64,000 nt of DNA from Firmicutes bacterium UBA5559 (GTDB lineage: Bacteria > Bacillota > Clostridia > Peptostreptococcales > Anaerovoracaceae). The notes under the pieces were generated by a model. It saw only the letters and a list, made by a program, of their open reading frames with translations. It was not told the DNA's origin and did no database searches. Below, piece after piece: positions 53,670 to 62,284 of this stretch. The DNA lies in assembly GCA_002425705.1 (NCBI GenBank), contig DIMT01000001.1, positions 67,653 to 131,652 of the forward strand. The letters run 5' to 3'. The translations under genes were made by a program, and so were the position numbers. Each line of letters starts with the position of its first letter. The stretch's first letter is position 1.

Positions 53670-55118
53670 CTATTCCATCCCCTTATAACCATTTTTCTCT
53701 GCGTGCCCCAGTAGATACAAAAAGGCAAAAGCAGGAATCCGCAGCAGCCTTTTCCCAGTACCGGAAAGATGCTCGCCATAATCATCCGCTCGTTTGGTAA
53801 CGATTATGGATGATATCGCTTCGTTGCAGTGCTCTACAATAGCATCATCATCCGTAATCGGCGCCTGCTCCCGATATTTAACTTCAATTAAGATGTTTGA
53901 TACATTGGGATAATCCACAACAATATCAATTTCCTTATTTTTCTTGCCACCTCGATAGTAACCCACACGAGTTGCCTTTTGATAATAGAATGCCGCAACA
54001 TGCTTGTATACTGCAGTTTCCACCATTTTTCCCATCTCAACGGGATTGGTTAGTATTTCGCTATCCATGAGCACAGCATTGCGAATTGCTGCATCTGCAA
54101 TGTAAATTTTGGGCTTTGCTTTTAAAATTTGCTTTCCATCCAAGGCCACAGGGTAGCTCAAATAGATCAAATTGGCACTTTCGAGATAGTCAATATAATT
54201 TTGAACTGTTTGACGGCTGACTCCGTTCAATTCCTTCGCAACGGCATCAATAGCTACAATTTCGGAGGATACATTACAAAGATACAGGAAAATCCGCTCT
54301 AATTCCGTAGCGTTCCGGATATTGTAAAGGGCTGGCAGATCTCGCTTTAAAACCTTGTCCACCACATCTTCTCGCATGACTTGCTCTGCCAATAGATCAT
54401 TTGTTGCTAAAGCAAGCTCTGGGAAACCACCCACCTGCAAATATCTTGAAAAATGATTTTGCACCGTTGACAGCTTGCTCATAATACTACCCCATTCCTG
54501 CTGTGTCATTTTCAGCAGCTGTGAAGGTTTAAGCAGCGGGTCAAGATGAAATACCGAAAGATCAAGAAGGGCACAGTATTCATAAAATGACAAGGTTGGT
54601 ACCTGAATAACGGTCCAGCGTCCTGCACCGCTCTCTATGCTGCCACGCACCAGCGCAAGACTGGCAGAACCGGTAGCTACTACTTTTGTCTCGGGTTGAG
54701 TATCATAAATTGTTTTCAGCCAAGCAGACCAATCAGCCGCATATTGGATTTCATCAAAAAAATAATAGACATTCTGATCAGCACAAACATTTTCATGATA
54801 GCACTCCAGTACTTCGTTCAGTCCCGCCAGTTTGAGCATGGGATGATCCAGTGAAATGAAAACTATATGTTGCGGAGAAACCTTGCGCTCCAATAACGTC
54901 TGAATCATTTGATACTGAATAGTAGTTTTACCGACCCGTCTTGTTCCTGTCAAAACAACAGTGCGGCGAATATCCTCTGCGTCCAGCCGTTTCATTGCCT
55001 CATAATAGGCAAATCGTTTATAATCTCTATTTAGTGCAGGATTGACCGTTCCGCTGATCCACCATGGGTTAAATGCACGGAGTACCTTTAGTATCCCTTC
55101 TCTTGTTGTTACTGCCAT
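53670..55118 (-). CDS. AAA-type ATPase with DUF4143 (first)
   Basis: A 482-residue ATPase. Walker A TGTRRVGKTTIQYQ, Walker B YYFFDEIQYAADW, and sensor region VVATGSASLAL. The C-terminal DUF4143 domain has a helical part (SRQTVQNYIDYLESANLIYL) and a nuclease-like end (VGYYRGGKKNKEIDIVVDYP... ILIEVKYREQ) with the PD-(D/E)XK-like pattern D-x-D and E-x-K. Function of the family is unclear. AAAGGAGGG precedes the start; the promoter is at 55141-55169. Confidence 0.85.
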   Translation of the reverse strand: MAVTTREGILKVLRAFNPWWISGTVNPALNRDYKRFAYYEAMKRLDAEDIRRTVVLTGTRRVGKTTIQYQMIQTLLERKVSPQHIVFISLDHPMLKLAGLNEVLECYHENVCADQNVYYFFDEIQYAADWSAWLKTIYDTQPETKVVATGSASLALVRGSIESGAGRWTVIQVPTLSFYEYCALLDLSVFHLDPLLKPSQLLKMTQQEWGSIMSKLSTVQNHFSRYLQVGGFPELALATNDLLAEQVMREDVVDKVLKRDLPALYNIRNATELERIFLYLCNVSSEIVAIDAVAKELNGVSRQTVQNYIDYLESANLIYLSYPVALDGKQILKAKPKIYIADAAIRNAVLMDSEILTNPVEMGKMVETAVYKHVAAFYYQKATRVGYYRGGKKNKEIDIVVDYPNVSNILIEVKYREQAPITDDDAIVEHCNEAISSIIVTKRADDYGEHLSGTGKRLLRIPAFAFLYLLGHAEKNGYKGME

Positions 55119-55140
55119 GATAATCCCTCCTTTTTCTTAT

Positions 55141-55215
55141 ATTTTAGTTCTAATTAGCATTATTGTCAATAAAAATGTAAAGTATAAATAGCATTATTGC
55201 CAATAAAAATGTAAA
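55141..55215 (-). promoter_or_regulatory. Promoter with duplicated 27-bp unit for the first DUF4143 gene
   Basis: On the minus strand TTGACA (55169-55164), 17-bp spacer, TAAAAT (55146-55141). The 27-bp unit containing the -35 (55155-55181) is repeated 34 bases away at 55189-55215 with one mismatch, which turns the second -35 into TTGGCA. Confidence 0.7.
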
Positions 55216-55286
55216 ATAAGATTAAAATAGCATCCAATAATTATAAAGTACAATCTCACAGCATCCTCCCTCAGGCCTCTTGCAGA

Positions 55287-55315
55287 TTGACATTTAAATT
55301 GATTCCGTATATATT
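55287..55315 (+). promoter_or_regulatory. Promoter of the second DUF4143 gene
   Basis: TTGACA (55287-55292), 17-bp spacer, TATATT (55310-55315), 34 bases before the start codon. Confidence 0.75.
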
Positions 55316-55349
55316 AATATTAAATATTAAATTAGTCGGAGGCGATCCT

Positions 55350-56573
55350 ATGTATATACATCGGCATATGGAAGAAACGGTGAAAAGGATAGAGAAAATG
55401 TTTGGGGCTGTTATGGTCACAGGCCCGCGTCAGGTGGGGAAAACTACGCTGTTAAAACAAGTGGCGAAGAACGCCGCTTATGTCACCCTTGACGATCCAA
55501 TCATGCTGCAATCGGTCAGTAATGAACCGGGTACTTTTTTCAAAAATACTCCACCGCCGGTTTTCGTCGATGAAATTCAATACGGGCCGAACCTGTTTCC
55601 CTATATTAAGATCATTGTGGATAGCGAGAAGAAAAAAGGTCAGTTTTATCTTTCCGGCTCCCAACAGTTCAAAATGATGAAGAACGTCAGTGAATCTCTG
55701 GCAGGCAGGCTCGGCATCATGAACTTGCTTGGCCTTTCCATGCGTGAAATAAACGGAGTAGCCTTCAGCGATCCCTTTGTCCCCACTGATGAATACTTTG
55801 AGAACCGACGTAAATCCGATACCAACTTTGACTATAAAACGATTTGGGAAACGATTCACCGGGGTAGTATGCCTGAACTGTATGCCAATATGGATTTTGA
55901 CTGGAATGCATTTTATGGGGCGTATGTCCGAACTTATATCGAACGGGATGTGCGTGAACTAACCCAAGTTGGTGATGAGGTGAAGTTCCTCAAGTTTATG
56001 ACCGTTGTTGCAAGTTGTACCGGACAGTTGTTAAATCTGGCTTCAGTAGCCCGGGATGTCGGAATCAGTCAGCCGACAGCCGATCGGTGGTTGTCCATAT
56101 TGGTGGCCTCCAATCTGGTCTATTTGTTACAGCCCTATCACAACAACGTGATTAAGCGCGCCATCAAAACACCGAAGCTGTACTTCCTTGACACCGGCCT
56201 TGCTGCTTACCTTACCCGCTGGAATACCGTAGATGTGTTGATGAATGGTGCGATGGCGGGAGCTTTTTTTGAAACCTTTGTCATCTCCGAGATCATTAAA
56301 AGCTATTACAATGCCGGCGTTCTGGATTTACCCCTGTATTTCTACCGGGACAAGGAACAAAACGAAATTGATCTGATCATCTGGCAAAATGGAATGCTGC
56401 ATCCGGTGGAGATCAAGAAACACGCGGATCCAAACAAAAACGATGTTAAAGCCTTTACTCAGCTCGACAAACTAAAGGACTTAAAACGGGGAACAGGCTG
56501 TGTCATCTGCATGTATGACCGGTTCACTACACTGGAAAGGGATGTTATGGTCGCACCGATCAGCTTTATTTGA
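55350..56573 (+). CDS. AAA-type ATPase with DUF4143 (second)
   Basis: A 407-residue protein of the same broad family as the divergent gene: Walker A TGPRQVGKTTLLKQ, Walker B VFVDEIQYGPNLF, sensor FYLSGSQQFKMM, a winged-helix-like segment (LASVARDVGISQPTADRWLSIL) and a nuclease-like end (DKEQNEIDLIIWQNGMLHPVEIKKH). The two are only distantly alike. ATG 55350 has CGGAGGCG upstream. Family function is not established. Confidence 0.86.
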   Translation: MYIHRHMEETVKRIEKMFGAVMVTGPRQVGKTTLLKQVAKNAAYVTLDDPIMLQSVSNEPGTFFKNTPPPVFVDEIQYGPNLFPYIKIIVDSEKKKGQFYLSGSQQFKMMKNVSESLAGRLGIMNLLGLSMREINGVAFSDPFVPTDEYFENRRKSDTNFDYKTIWETIHRGSMPELYANMDFDWNAFYGAYVRTYIERDVRELTQVGDEVKFLKFMTVVASCTGQLLNLASVARDVGISQPTADRWLSILVASNLVYLLQPYHNNVIKRAIKTPKLYFLDTGLAAYLTRWNTVDVLMNGAMAGAFFETFVISEIIKSYYNAGVLDLPLYFYRDKEQNEIDLIIWQNGMLHPVEIKKHADPNKNDVKAFTQLDKLKDLKRGTGCVICMYDRFTTLERDVMVAPISFI

Positions 56574-56618
56574 AATGTAGTTTTATCTCTCTTGAAAGTG
56601 TGATGCTACTGACTGAAA

Positions 56619-56681
56619 GAAAAACCTGTCGAAACCTACAAAAATAGACAAAAAACAGCCGAAACCTGTATTGCAAAATAA
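56619..56681 (+). pseudogene. Remnant of thioesterase gene 3' end
   Basis: Twenty codons plus stop that read EKPVETYKNRQKTAETCIAK, matching the true thioesterase C-terminus (EKRVETYKNRQKTPESCIAK). A TGA lies in frame 2 codons upstream, so nothing upstream is translated with it. The copy also supplies the -35 of the tRNA-Ser promoter. Confidence 0.8.
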
Positions 56682-56688
56682 GGGAGAA
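56619..56688 (+). repeat. Direct repeat (right copy) of thioesterase 3' end
   Basis: Partner of 53564-53633 (64 of 70 identical). It marks the right edge of the ATPase segment. Confidence 0.85.
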
Positions 56689-56699
56689 AATGGTATAAT
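56671..56699 (+). promoter_or_regulatory. Promoter of tRNA-Ser
   Basis: TTGCAA (56671-56676), 17-bp spacer, TATAAT (56694-56699), 21 bases before the tRNA. The -35 hexamer belongs to the thioesterase remnant. Confidence 0.75.
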
Positions 56700-56720
56700 C
56701 CTAAAGATATATAGAGAAAT

Positions 56721-56809
56721 GGAGACGTATCGAAGTGGTCATAACGGGGCTGACTCGAAATCAGTTAGGGGGAAACCCCACGTGGGTTCGAATCCCACCG
56801 TCTCCGCCA
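56721..56809 (+). tRNA. tRNA-Ser (anticodon CGA)
   Basis: An 89-base tRNA with acceptor GGAGACG/CGTCTCC, anticodon stem GCTGA/TCAGT, loop CTCGAAA with anticodon CGA (56756-56758), a long variable arm (GGGG...CCCC) typical of serine tRNA, T arm GTGGGTTCGAATCCCAC and encoded CCA. Confidence 0.96.
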
Positions 56810-56838
56810 TTTTTTCTGAAACAGCGAGGTGATATGAC

Positions 56839-58050
56839 ATGCCCAAGTATAAGTATACTGCTAAAACCTCCACAGGAGAGATTGTCAAGGGTACAGCACT
56901 TGCCGATGATCCTTCGATTCTATATTCACAGGTAAAGGAAAATTTTCAATATCTGATTGATTATAGCGTTGTTGTGGAAAAGCAAAGCGCAATGAGTTCT
57001 ATATCCGGTGGGAAACTGAAATTAAAGGAAGTGGCAATCTTTTGCCGACAGATGTCCGCCATGCTCTTTGCCGGCGTATCTCTTGTCAAATCCATCGACA
57101 TTATGTATCGGCAGACTAGCAGCAAAAGGATGAAGCTGGCCCTGCAGAATTTATATGAAAATGTTCAAAAGGGGAATTTGCTTTCGGAAAGCCTTCGCAA
57201 ACAAAATGATGCTTTCCCTGAAATTATGATCAATCTCATTGAGTCCGGTGAATCCAGCGGTACTCTTGATACAGTTATGGGTAAATTGGCCAATCAATTC
57301 GAAAATGAACTGAAACTGAAAAACAAAGTACGAGCAGCGCTTACATACCCAGCCATTCTGGCGGTTCTGGGAGTAGGCGTTGTTGCGATTTTGGTGACTT
57401 TTGTCCTACCCCAGTTTATTTCTATGTTTGAGACCTCCGGCGTTACAGAACTGCCTCTTCCTACCAGGATCCTCCTTGCCATCAGCGGAGCTGTTACCGG
57501 ATACTGGTATGTGATCGCTGTTGTTTTACTGGCTCTTGTTATCGGTGGTCGGTTCTACATCCGGACAGATGCCGGCAAACTGAACTGGGATTCTGCTTTA
57601 ATGAAGATACCGGTAGTCAAGCAGGTGGTCGTCAAAACCATTACGGTGCGTTTCTGCCGAACCTTTGCTATGCTCTTTTCCAGCGGCATGCCTATGCTGC
57701 AGAGCCTTTCCATCGTAGGACGGGTTATTAATAACAAAGCCATTGAGAGCAGTATGATGTCTATGAGCGATGATATCCGGAGAGGGATCACCCTCTCTCA
57801 GGCGATACAAAAGGTAACGGTATTTCCGCCAATGGTCCAGTCCATGGTTTCCATTGGAGAAGAATCCGGGTCCCTGGATGAAATGATGGAAAACTCAGCA
57901 AAATATTTTGATGATGAACTGGAAAATGACTTGGCCAGGCTGGTAGCCCTGGTAGAACCCATTATGATTGTTTTAATGGCAGTGGTTGTAGGTTTTGTTA
58001 TAATCTCTATCATGCTGCCGATGTTGCAGATTTACCAAAATATTGCATAA
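56839..58050 (+). CDS. pilC: Type IV pilus inner-membrane platform protein PilC (GspF family)
   Basis: A 403-residue membrane protein with two repeated T2SSF domains (FCRQMSAMLFAGVSLVKSIDIM and FCRTFAMLFSSGMPMLQSLSIV) and three or four membrane helices. It anchors the assembly ATPase and is first in the pilus operon. Start ATG 56839 follows CGAGGTGAT, 29 bases after the tRNA. No PilB or PilT gene is in the window. Confidence 0.93.
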   Translation: MPKYKYTAKTSTGEIVKGTALADDPSILYSQVKENFQYLIDYSVVVEKQSAMSSISGGKLKLKEVAIFCRQMSAMLFAGVSLVKSIDIMYRQTSSKRMKLALQNLYENVQKGNLLSESLRKQNDAFPEIMINLIESGESSGTLDTVMGKLANQFENELKLKNKVRAALTYPAILAVLGVGVVAILVTFVLPQFISMFETSGVTELPLPTRILLAISGAVTGYWYVIAVVLLALVIGGRFYIRTDAGKLNWDSALMKIPVVKQVVVKTITVRFCRTFAMLFSSGMPMLQSLSIVGRVINNKAIESSMMSMSDDIRRGITLSQAIQKVTVFPPMVQSMVSIGEESGSLDEMMENSAKYFDDELENDLARLVALVEPIMIVLMAVVVGFVIISIMLPMLQIYQNIA

Positions 58051-58079
58051 AATCCCAATATGGAACAGGAGGCGATCAG

Positions 58080-59093
58080 ATGTCCACAGTTGTAGCAATT
58101 GAAATTAAGCCGGAAAGAATTATTTTGGCAGAAGGGCAAAACATGAAGGGAAAGGTCCTGGTTACTAATGTAGCGGTTGGTGACCTTCCCAAAAGTGCTG
58201 TTTCAGAAAGTGAAATCAGGGATTTAGTCATGGTTCGGGAAAGTTTGCAACACTTAATCAAGTCAAAAGGTATTCGCTCAAAAAAAGCGATAGTCACCCT
58301 CGATATCGGGAATATGCTGATTCGGGAGTTTGATGTTCCGGCTGGAAAAGCTGCTGAGGTAGCTGGTATGGTGCGAACGGAGATGATTCAGAACTATTCC
58401 GCCGCAGAATCCGATGTGATCCAATTCACCCAAATCGGTAGTGAGGAGGGAAAGGTCAAGGTTCGGGCTACTGCTTTAAGCAAGCAGATCGTCCAGGGCT
58501 ATTACGATCTGATAAAATCGTTAAAATTGAACCCCATTGCCATGGATTCCAATGCCAATGGGATTGAAAAACTGATGCAGGGCTGCAAAGAAATCAATGG
58601 AGAAGCCAAATCCGACAAGCCCTTTGTTATCTTGGATTTTTCCGGTTCTGGCTCCGTAATTCATGCCTTGAATCACGGATCTGTTCAGATATCCAGATAT
58701 ACAGCCCTCGGATTGGATGATATGAATGAATACATATCAAGTAAGGTCAACTCCTTTGGAGAGAAGGCTGACTATCTGGGCAGTCTGGACTTCAATCGGG
58801 AAGAGGAAAGTGAGATTAAGTTTCATGCCTTGAATTTCATGGATCAATGGTGCAGCGAGATTCAAAAAGTAATCAAATTCATCCTCCTTCGAATGGATGA
58901 TCACGACTTAAGCCATGTCTATCTGACAGGAGATGCCTGTAGCATTCCCGGAATTGAAAGAGTCATTGGAGAAAGAGTGTTTTCAAAAACTGAAATCCTG
59001 ACATCCCTATCCAATGTCCAGTTCCGAAAACCTTCCGATCAGGATTTCTTATTTCAGAGTATTCATGCGGTCGGCGCCATGATTCGTTTATAG
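58080..59093 (+). CDS. pilM: Type IV pilus assembly protein PilM-like
   Basis: A 337-residue actin-like cytoplasmic protein. It has a ribonuclease-H-type opening (STVVAIEIKPERIILAEG), a second phosphate loop region (FVILDFSGSGSVIHALNHGSVQISR) and a YLTGDACSIPGIERVIGERV segment typical of PilM/EpsL N-terminal domains. It couples to the cytoplasmic tail of PilN. Confidence 0.82.
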   Translation: MSTVVAIEIKPERIILAEGQNMKGKVLVTNVAVGDLPKSAVSESEIRDLVMVRESLQHLIKSKGIRSKKAIVTLDIGNMLIREFDVPAGKAAEVAGMVRTEMIQNYSAAESDVIQFTQIGSEEGKVKVRATALSKQIVQGYYDLIKSLKLNPIAMDSNANGIEKLMQGCKEINGEAKSDKPFVILDFSGSGSVIHALNHGSVQISRYTALGLDDMNEYISSKVNSFGEKADYLGSLDFNREEESEIKFHALNFMDQWCSEIQKVIKFILLRMDDHDLSHVYLTGDACSIPGIERVIGERVFSKTEILTSLSNVQFRKPSDQDFLFQSIHAVGAMIRL

Positions 59094-59105
59094 GGGGGGA
59101 ATGAC

Positions 59106-59660
59106 ATGAAGGATATGAACTTTTTTTCGATTTATTCAGACAAGAATAGTGTCACCTATAAGCGAAACCGCTTGATTAAAATTGCTTTGCTGATTCTGAT
59201 TCTGATAGGCTTTATTTACGGAGGATTGACCTTCTGGCTGCTGGGTATGGAGCAGGAAGCTCAGAAAATCAACGAGTATCTGATGACGGATGAGGTCCAG
59301 CAGACAATGACCGAATACAACAATGCGGTAGCCAGGCTCAATGCCATCCAGGACTACAATTCCCAGGCCAATGGGCTTATCGAAGGCTTCGGCGGCCTGC
59401 AAAATTTAACCACTGAAAAACTGGGTATAATTACATCAGCATTGCCAGCATCCTCCAGGATGGAAGCTATGGATTACAACAACGGGGTCTTCAACTTCAG
59501 CATCAGTGCCCCGTCCATGCAGATTATCGCCCAGACCCAGGTGCGGCTGGAAGAGACAAGGCTCTTTAATAGTGTCACAGTGGGAAACGTATCGGCAGCG
59601 GATGAATCGGGTAGATACTCCGGCAGTCTGCAGGCAGTAATGAAGGCAGGTGAACTGTAA
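59106..59660 (+). CDS. pilN: Type IV pilus PilN-like protein
   Basis: A 184-residue bitopic protein: a short cytoplasmic N-terminus (MNFFSIYSDKNSVTYKRNRL), one membrane helix (IALLILILIGFIYGGLTFWLL), a coiled-coil segment and a small ferredoxin-like domain. The N-terminus and position between pilM and pilO support PilN although sequence similarity is weak. Its stop overlaps the pilO start by 1 base. Confidence 0.75.
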   Translation: MKDMNFFSIYSDKNSVTYKRNRLIKIALLILILIGFIYGGLTFWLLGMEQEAQKINEYLMTDEVQQTMTEYNNAVARLNAIQDYNSQANGLIEGFGGLQNLTTEKLGIITSALPASSRMEAMDYNNGVFNFSISAPSMQIIAQTQVRLEETRLFNSVTVGNVSAADESGRYSGSLQAVMKAGEL

Positions 59661-60382
59661 TGAAAATGACTTCACGAGAAATGAATCTGATTTTTGCCCT
59701 TCTTACGGTATTTATTGTTTACCTTCTTTATACGTTTGCCTTCAATCCCTTGATCAGCAATCTTCTCTCCGCCAAGGACAACCTGGAGGCCCTTAAACTC
59801 CAGCAAAGCCAGGTGGAGGAGAATAAAGCGGCCATCCCCGGCATCCTGAAACAGCAGGAAGAACTGATCGCTGAAACGGAGGAGAAGACGGAAATATTTT
59901 TGCCTGATCTTAACGAGGATCTGATTATCACTTTTTTTGCAGGAACGGTAGGAAAAGGGGGACCGGCTATCAACGGTATCAATTTTGGACAGCTGACATC
60001 TGTAGACCTGGCAGCTATGATATTACCAGAGACGGTTTCTATTACCTACCCTATGGGAGATTTGGCAAATACCATCCGGCCTGAAAAGGAAGTAATTGCT
60101 GGAGCCCTTCCGCAACCAACAGGAATCGTGCTGACCAGGGGGGTATCGGTAGACTTTAACACTGCCAGTTATGAACAGGCTTTATCCCAGCTCCGAACGG
60201 TTGAAGAAACCAAACGGACCATTACAGTAGACTTTCTTTCTCTTACCAAAGGAGAGACCGGCACTCTCTCCGGAAGCGTCCACTATAATTTTTATGGACT
60301 TGATAAATTGTCCGATGAAGATGGGGGCCTTCCCAAAACACCCTTGGCAGATGCAAAAGGCAAAGCCAACCCATTTAATTGA
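59660..60382 (+). CDS. pilO: Type IV pilus PilO-like protein
   Basis: A 240-residue bitopic protein with one N-terminal helix (LIFALLTVFIVYLLYTFAF), a coiled coil (AKDNLEALKLQQSQVEENK) and a periplasm-equivalent domain. Identified mainly by architecture and operon order after pilM and pilN. Confidence 0.75.
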   Translation: MKMTSREMNLIFALLTVFIVYLLYTFAFNPLISNLLSAKDNLEALKLQQSQVEENKAAIPGILKQQEELIAETEEKTEIFLPDLNEDLIITFFAGTVGKGGPAINGINFGQLTSVDLAAMILPETVSITYPMGDLANTIRPEKEVIAGALPQPTGIVLTRGVSVDFNTASYEQALSQLRTVEETKRTITVDFLSLTKGETGTLSGSVHYNFYGLDKLSDEDGGLPKTPLADAKGKANPFN

Positions 60383-60410
60383 GATGAAGGTGTAGAAACC
60401 GGTGACGCAT

Positions 60411-60854
60411 ATGATAAGAAACCTGATCAAGAATAAAAATGGAAGTGCACTGGTTTACGTAATGTTCTCCTTGGTTCTGGTACTGCTGATGGTATCCATT
60501 GTAGTTACCATAACCATGGGCAACACCCGGCAAGCCAGTGAACAGGAAACCGGTATGCAGGCCTATTATATCGCTCGCTCAGGAGTGGAAGCGGCTTACG
60601 AAGTATTGCTTAACACCTCCCCAAGCCTTTTAACCGGAACGGATTCTTTTAAAACAAATGTAAACAAGGTTCTTACAGATACCTTGGATTTTGGTGATGG
60701 TACTGCTTTAATTAAAGTAACATCTAATGGTTCTGGGGATTTACAGAAGGTCAAGATAGAATCCTTGGGTACGGTTAAAGGCGTTACCCGAACAGTTGTA
60801 ATGGAATTCTACCTTAACTATGATAAATACCCCGATATGGTATGGTCCAAATAA
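60411..60854 (+). CDS. PilX-like minor prepilin
   Basis: A 147-residue protein with a short basic leader and hydrophobic helix (NKNGSALVYVMFSLVLVLLMVS) followed by YYIARSGVEAAYEVL, the pattern of PilX/GspK-type minor pilins. It lacks the GFTLVE signature. The start could also be GTG 60402. Likely part of the pilus-tip initiation complex. Confidence 0.72.
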   Translation: MIRNLIKNKNGSALVYVMFSLVLVLLMVSIVVTITMGNTRQASEQETGMQAYYIARSGVEAAYEVLLNTSPSLLTGTDSFKTNVNKVLTDTLDFGDGTALIKVTSNGSGDLQKVKIESLGTVKGVTRTVVMEFYLNYDKYPDMVWSK

Positions 60855-60876
60855 TAATCCTGGGGAGGTGATATTC

Positions 60877-62268
60877 GTGATAAATCATAAGCGTTTTCCG
60901 ATTCAGAACAGCAGGGGATTTACATTAGTAGAGTTGATGGTCACCATCGCTTTGCTTGGAATGGTCATTTTTATGGCCGCAAGCTTTGTCAATTTTTCCT
61001 TTAACCTTGAGAAAAAGTCTGAGGCCGAGTACGATTTTCAGGCATCCATGCGACAAGCTTCCCGGGTTTTAAACAATGAATTACGCAACTCCTCCGTCAC
61101 ATTCACCATGACAGAAGAATATTTTACCGGCTCTAAAAAAGAGAAGTGGGATTACCTTGGGGTTGAGAGTAAAAAAGAAATCGTTCAGTACAAATGGAAT
61201 CCGACTACTGAAACCCACGATCGAATAGTCCTTGTTTCTTCCAACCCAGCCATATCCTATAATCTGACATTTAATCAGGTCCATCCCAACAGTAAGCTGG
61301 TAGGATTTTCTCTGGAAGGAATCAATTCAGGGGATGACGGGAAAAAACACATTATCCAATCGGAGATTTCTGCCATGAATTCCGTTGCAGTTGATGATGG
61401 CGGCAGCCCAGACAATCCGGCAGTTGCGGTTGCGTATCGGAGTGATACGGCGCCTAAACCAGAAGAAATTACAACCCGGAAGGATGTGACCATGCTCATT
61501 ACCCTTGTCTTGGATGATTCTGGAAGTATGGATTATGATATGAACGGCAGAAGTTCCGGCCAAAGTGGATTTGACCGGAATAATATTCGTAAAAATATCA
61601 TGAAGAATGAGGCAAAGAAGCTTATTGACAAGTTTGTTGCACTAGGGAATATAAAGGTTGCAATCATACCTTTTTCCAGTTCTGCAAACAATCCAGGTGC
61701 CTTTATTGATTGCACTGTTGCAAACAGGGACAGTATAAAAACCGAAATCGACAGACTGGATGCCTCTGGGGGTACCAATACAGGTGATGGTTTGCGAAGG
61801 GCTTATTACCGCATCAACGCTTATAATACAGCCAACAGCAGCGAGGAGATCGTTAATCACATCATACTTCTGACTGATGGAAACCCCACATACTATTCCA
61901 GCATGTATAAAAACTCATATACTGCTAAGACAGATGATGGCAATGTGAGTGGTGATTACATCCACGGAACAGGCCAGGAGACAACAGCTAATGTTAACCT
62001 TAGCATGAATTATGTTGATTCAATTGGTCAAACGCTGGTAGTAGGAAGAACCGTTAACATTCGAACCTTTGTTATTGGTTTTACGGCAGTCCCGGGGGGA
62101 GTAAGCCGTGCCCGGGACATTGCAGAATCCTCTTGCACCAGCACTACCAATCCTGAAAGGAAGGGTACTTACTATGCAGCTGGTAGCGATGTGGAATTGG
62201 AATCTGTTTTCCAGGAAATTACTTCAACGATCCTGCAGGAAACCTGGCATATCTATGGGCCTTATTGA
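60877..62268 (+). CDS. Modular type IV prepilin with von Willebrand factor A domain
   Basis: A 463-residue prepilin. The leader ends in G before FTLVELMVTIALLGMVIFMAASF (class III signal with Glu5), followed by a pilin-like alpha/beta region to about residue 190. Residues about 205-445 form a VWA domain with a complete metal-ion-dependent adhesion site: DDSGSM (D-x-S-x-S), the Thr region GGTNTGDG and LLTDGNP (Asp). GTG 60877 follows GGGGAGGTG. Modular VWA pilins have been described as adhesive tip subunits in other Gram-positive bacteria, for example in Streptococcus sanguinis. Here it is likely the adhesin. Confidence 0.88.
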   Translation: MINHKRFPIQNSRGFTLVELMVTIALLGMVIFMAASFVNFSFNLEKKSEAEYDFQASMRQASRVLNNELRNSSVTFTMTEEYFTGSKKEKWDYLGVESKKEIVQYKWNPTTETHDRIVLVSSNPAISYNLTFNQVHPNSKLVGFSLEGINSGDDGKKHIIQSEISAMNSVAVDDGGSPDNPAVAVAYRSDTAPKPEEITTRKDVTMLITLVLDDSGSMDYDMNGRSSGQSGFDRNNIRKNIMKNEAKKLIDKFVALGNIKVAIIPFSSSANNPGAFIDCTVANRDSIKTEIDRLDASGGTNTGDGLRRAYYRINAYNTANSSEEIVNHIILLTDGNPTYYSSMYKNSYTAKTDDGNVSGDYIHGTGQETTANVNLSMNYVDSIGQTLVVGRTVNIRTFVIGFTAVPGGVSRARDIAESSCTSTTNPERKGTYYAAGSDVELESVFQEITSTILQETWHIYGPY

Positions 62269-62284
62269 TAAGGGGATGATCTGG

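Noticed and set aside
53634..56618. ATPase segment as an insertion sequence
   Set aside because: No transposase and no terminal inverted repeats; only the direct repeats of the gene end were found.
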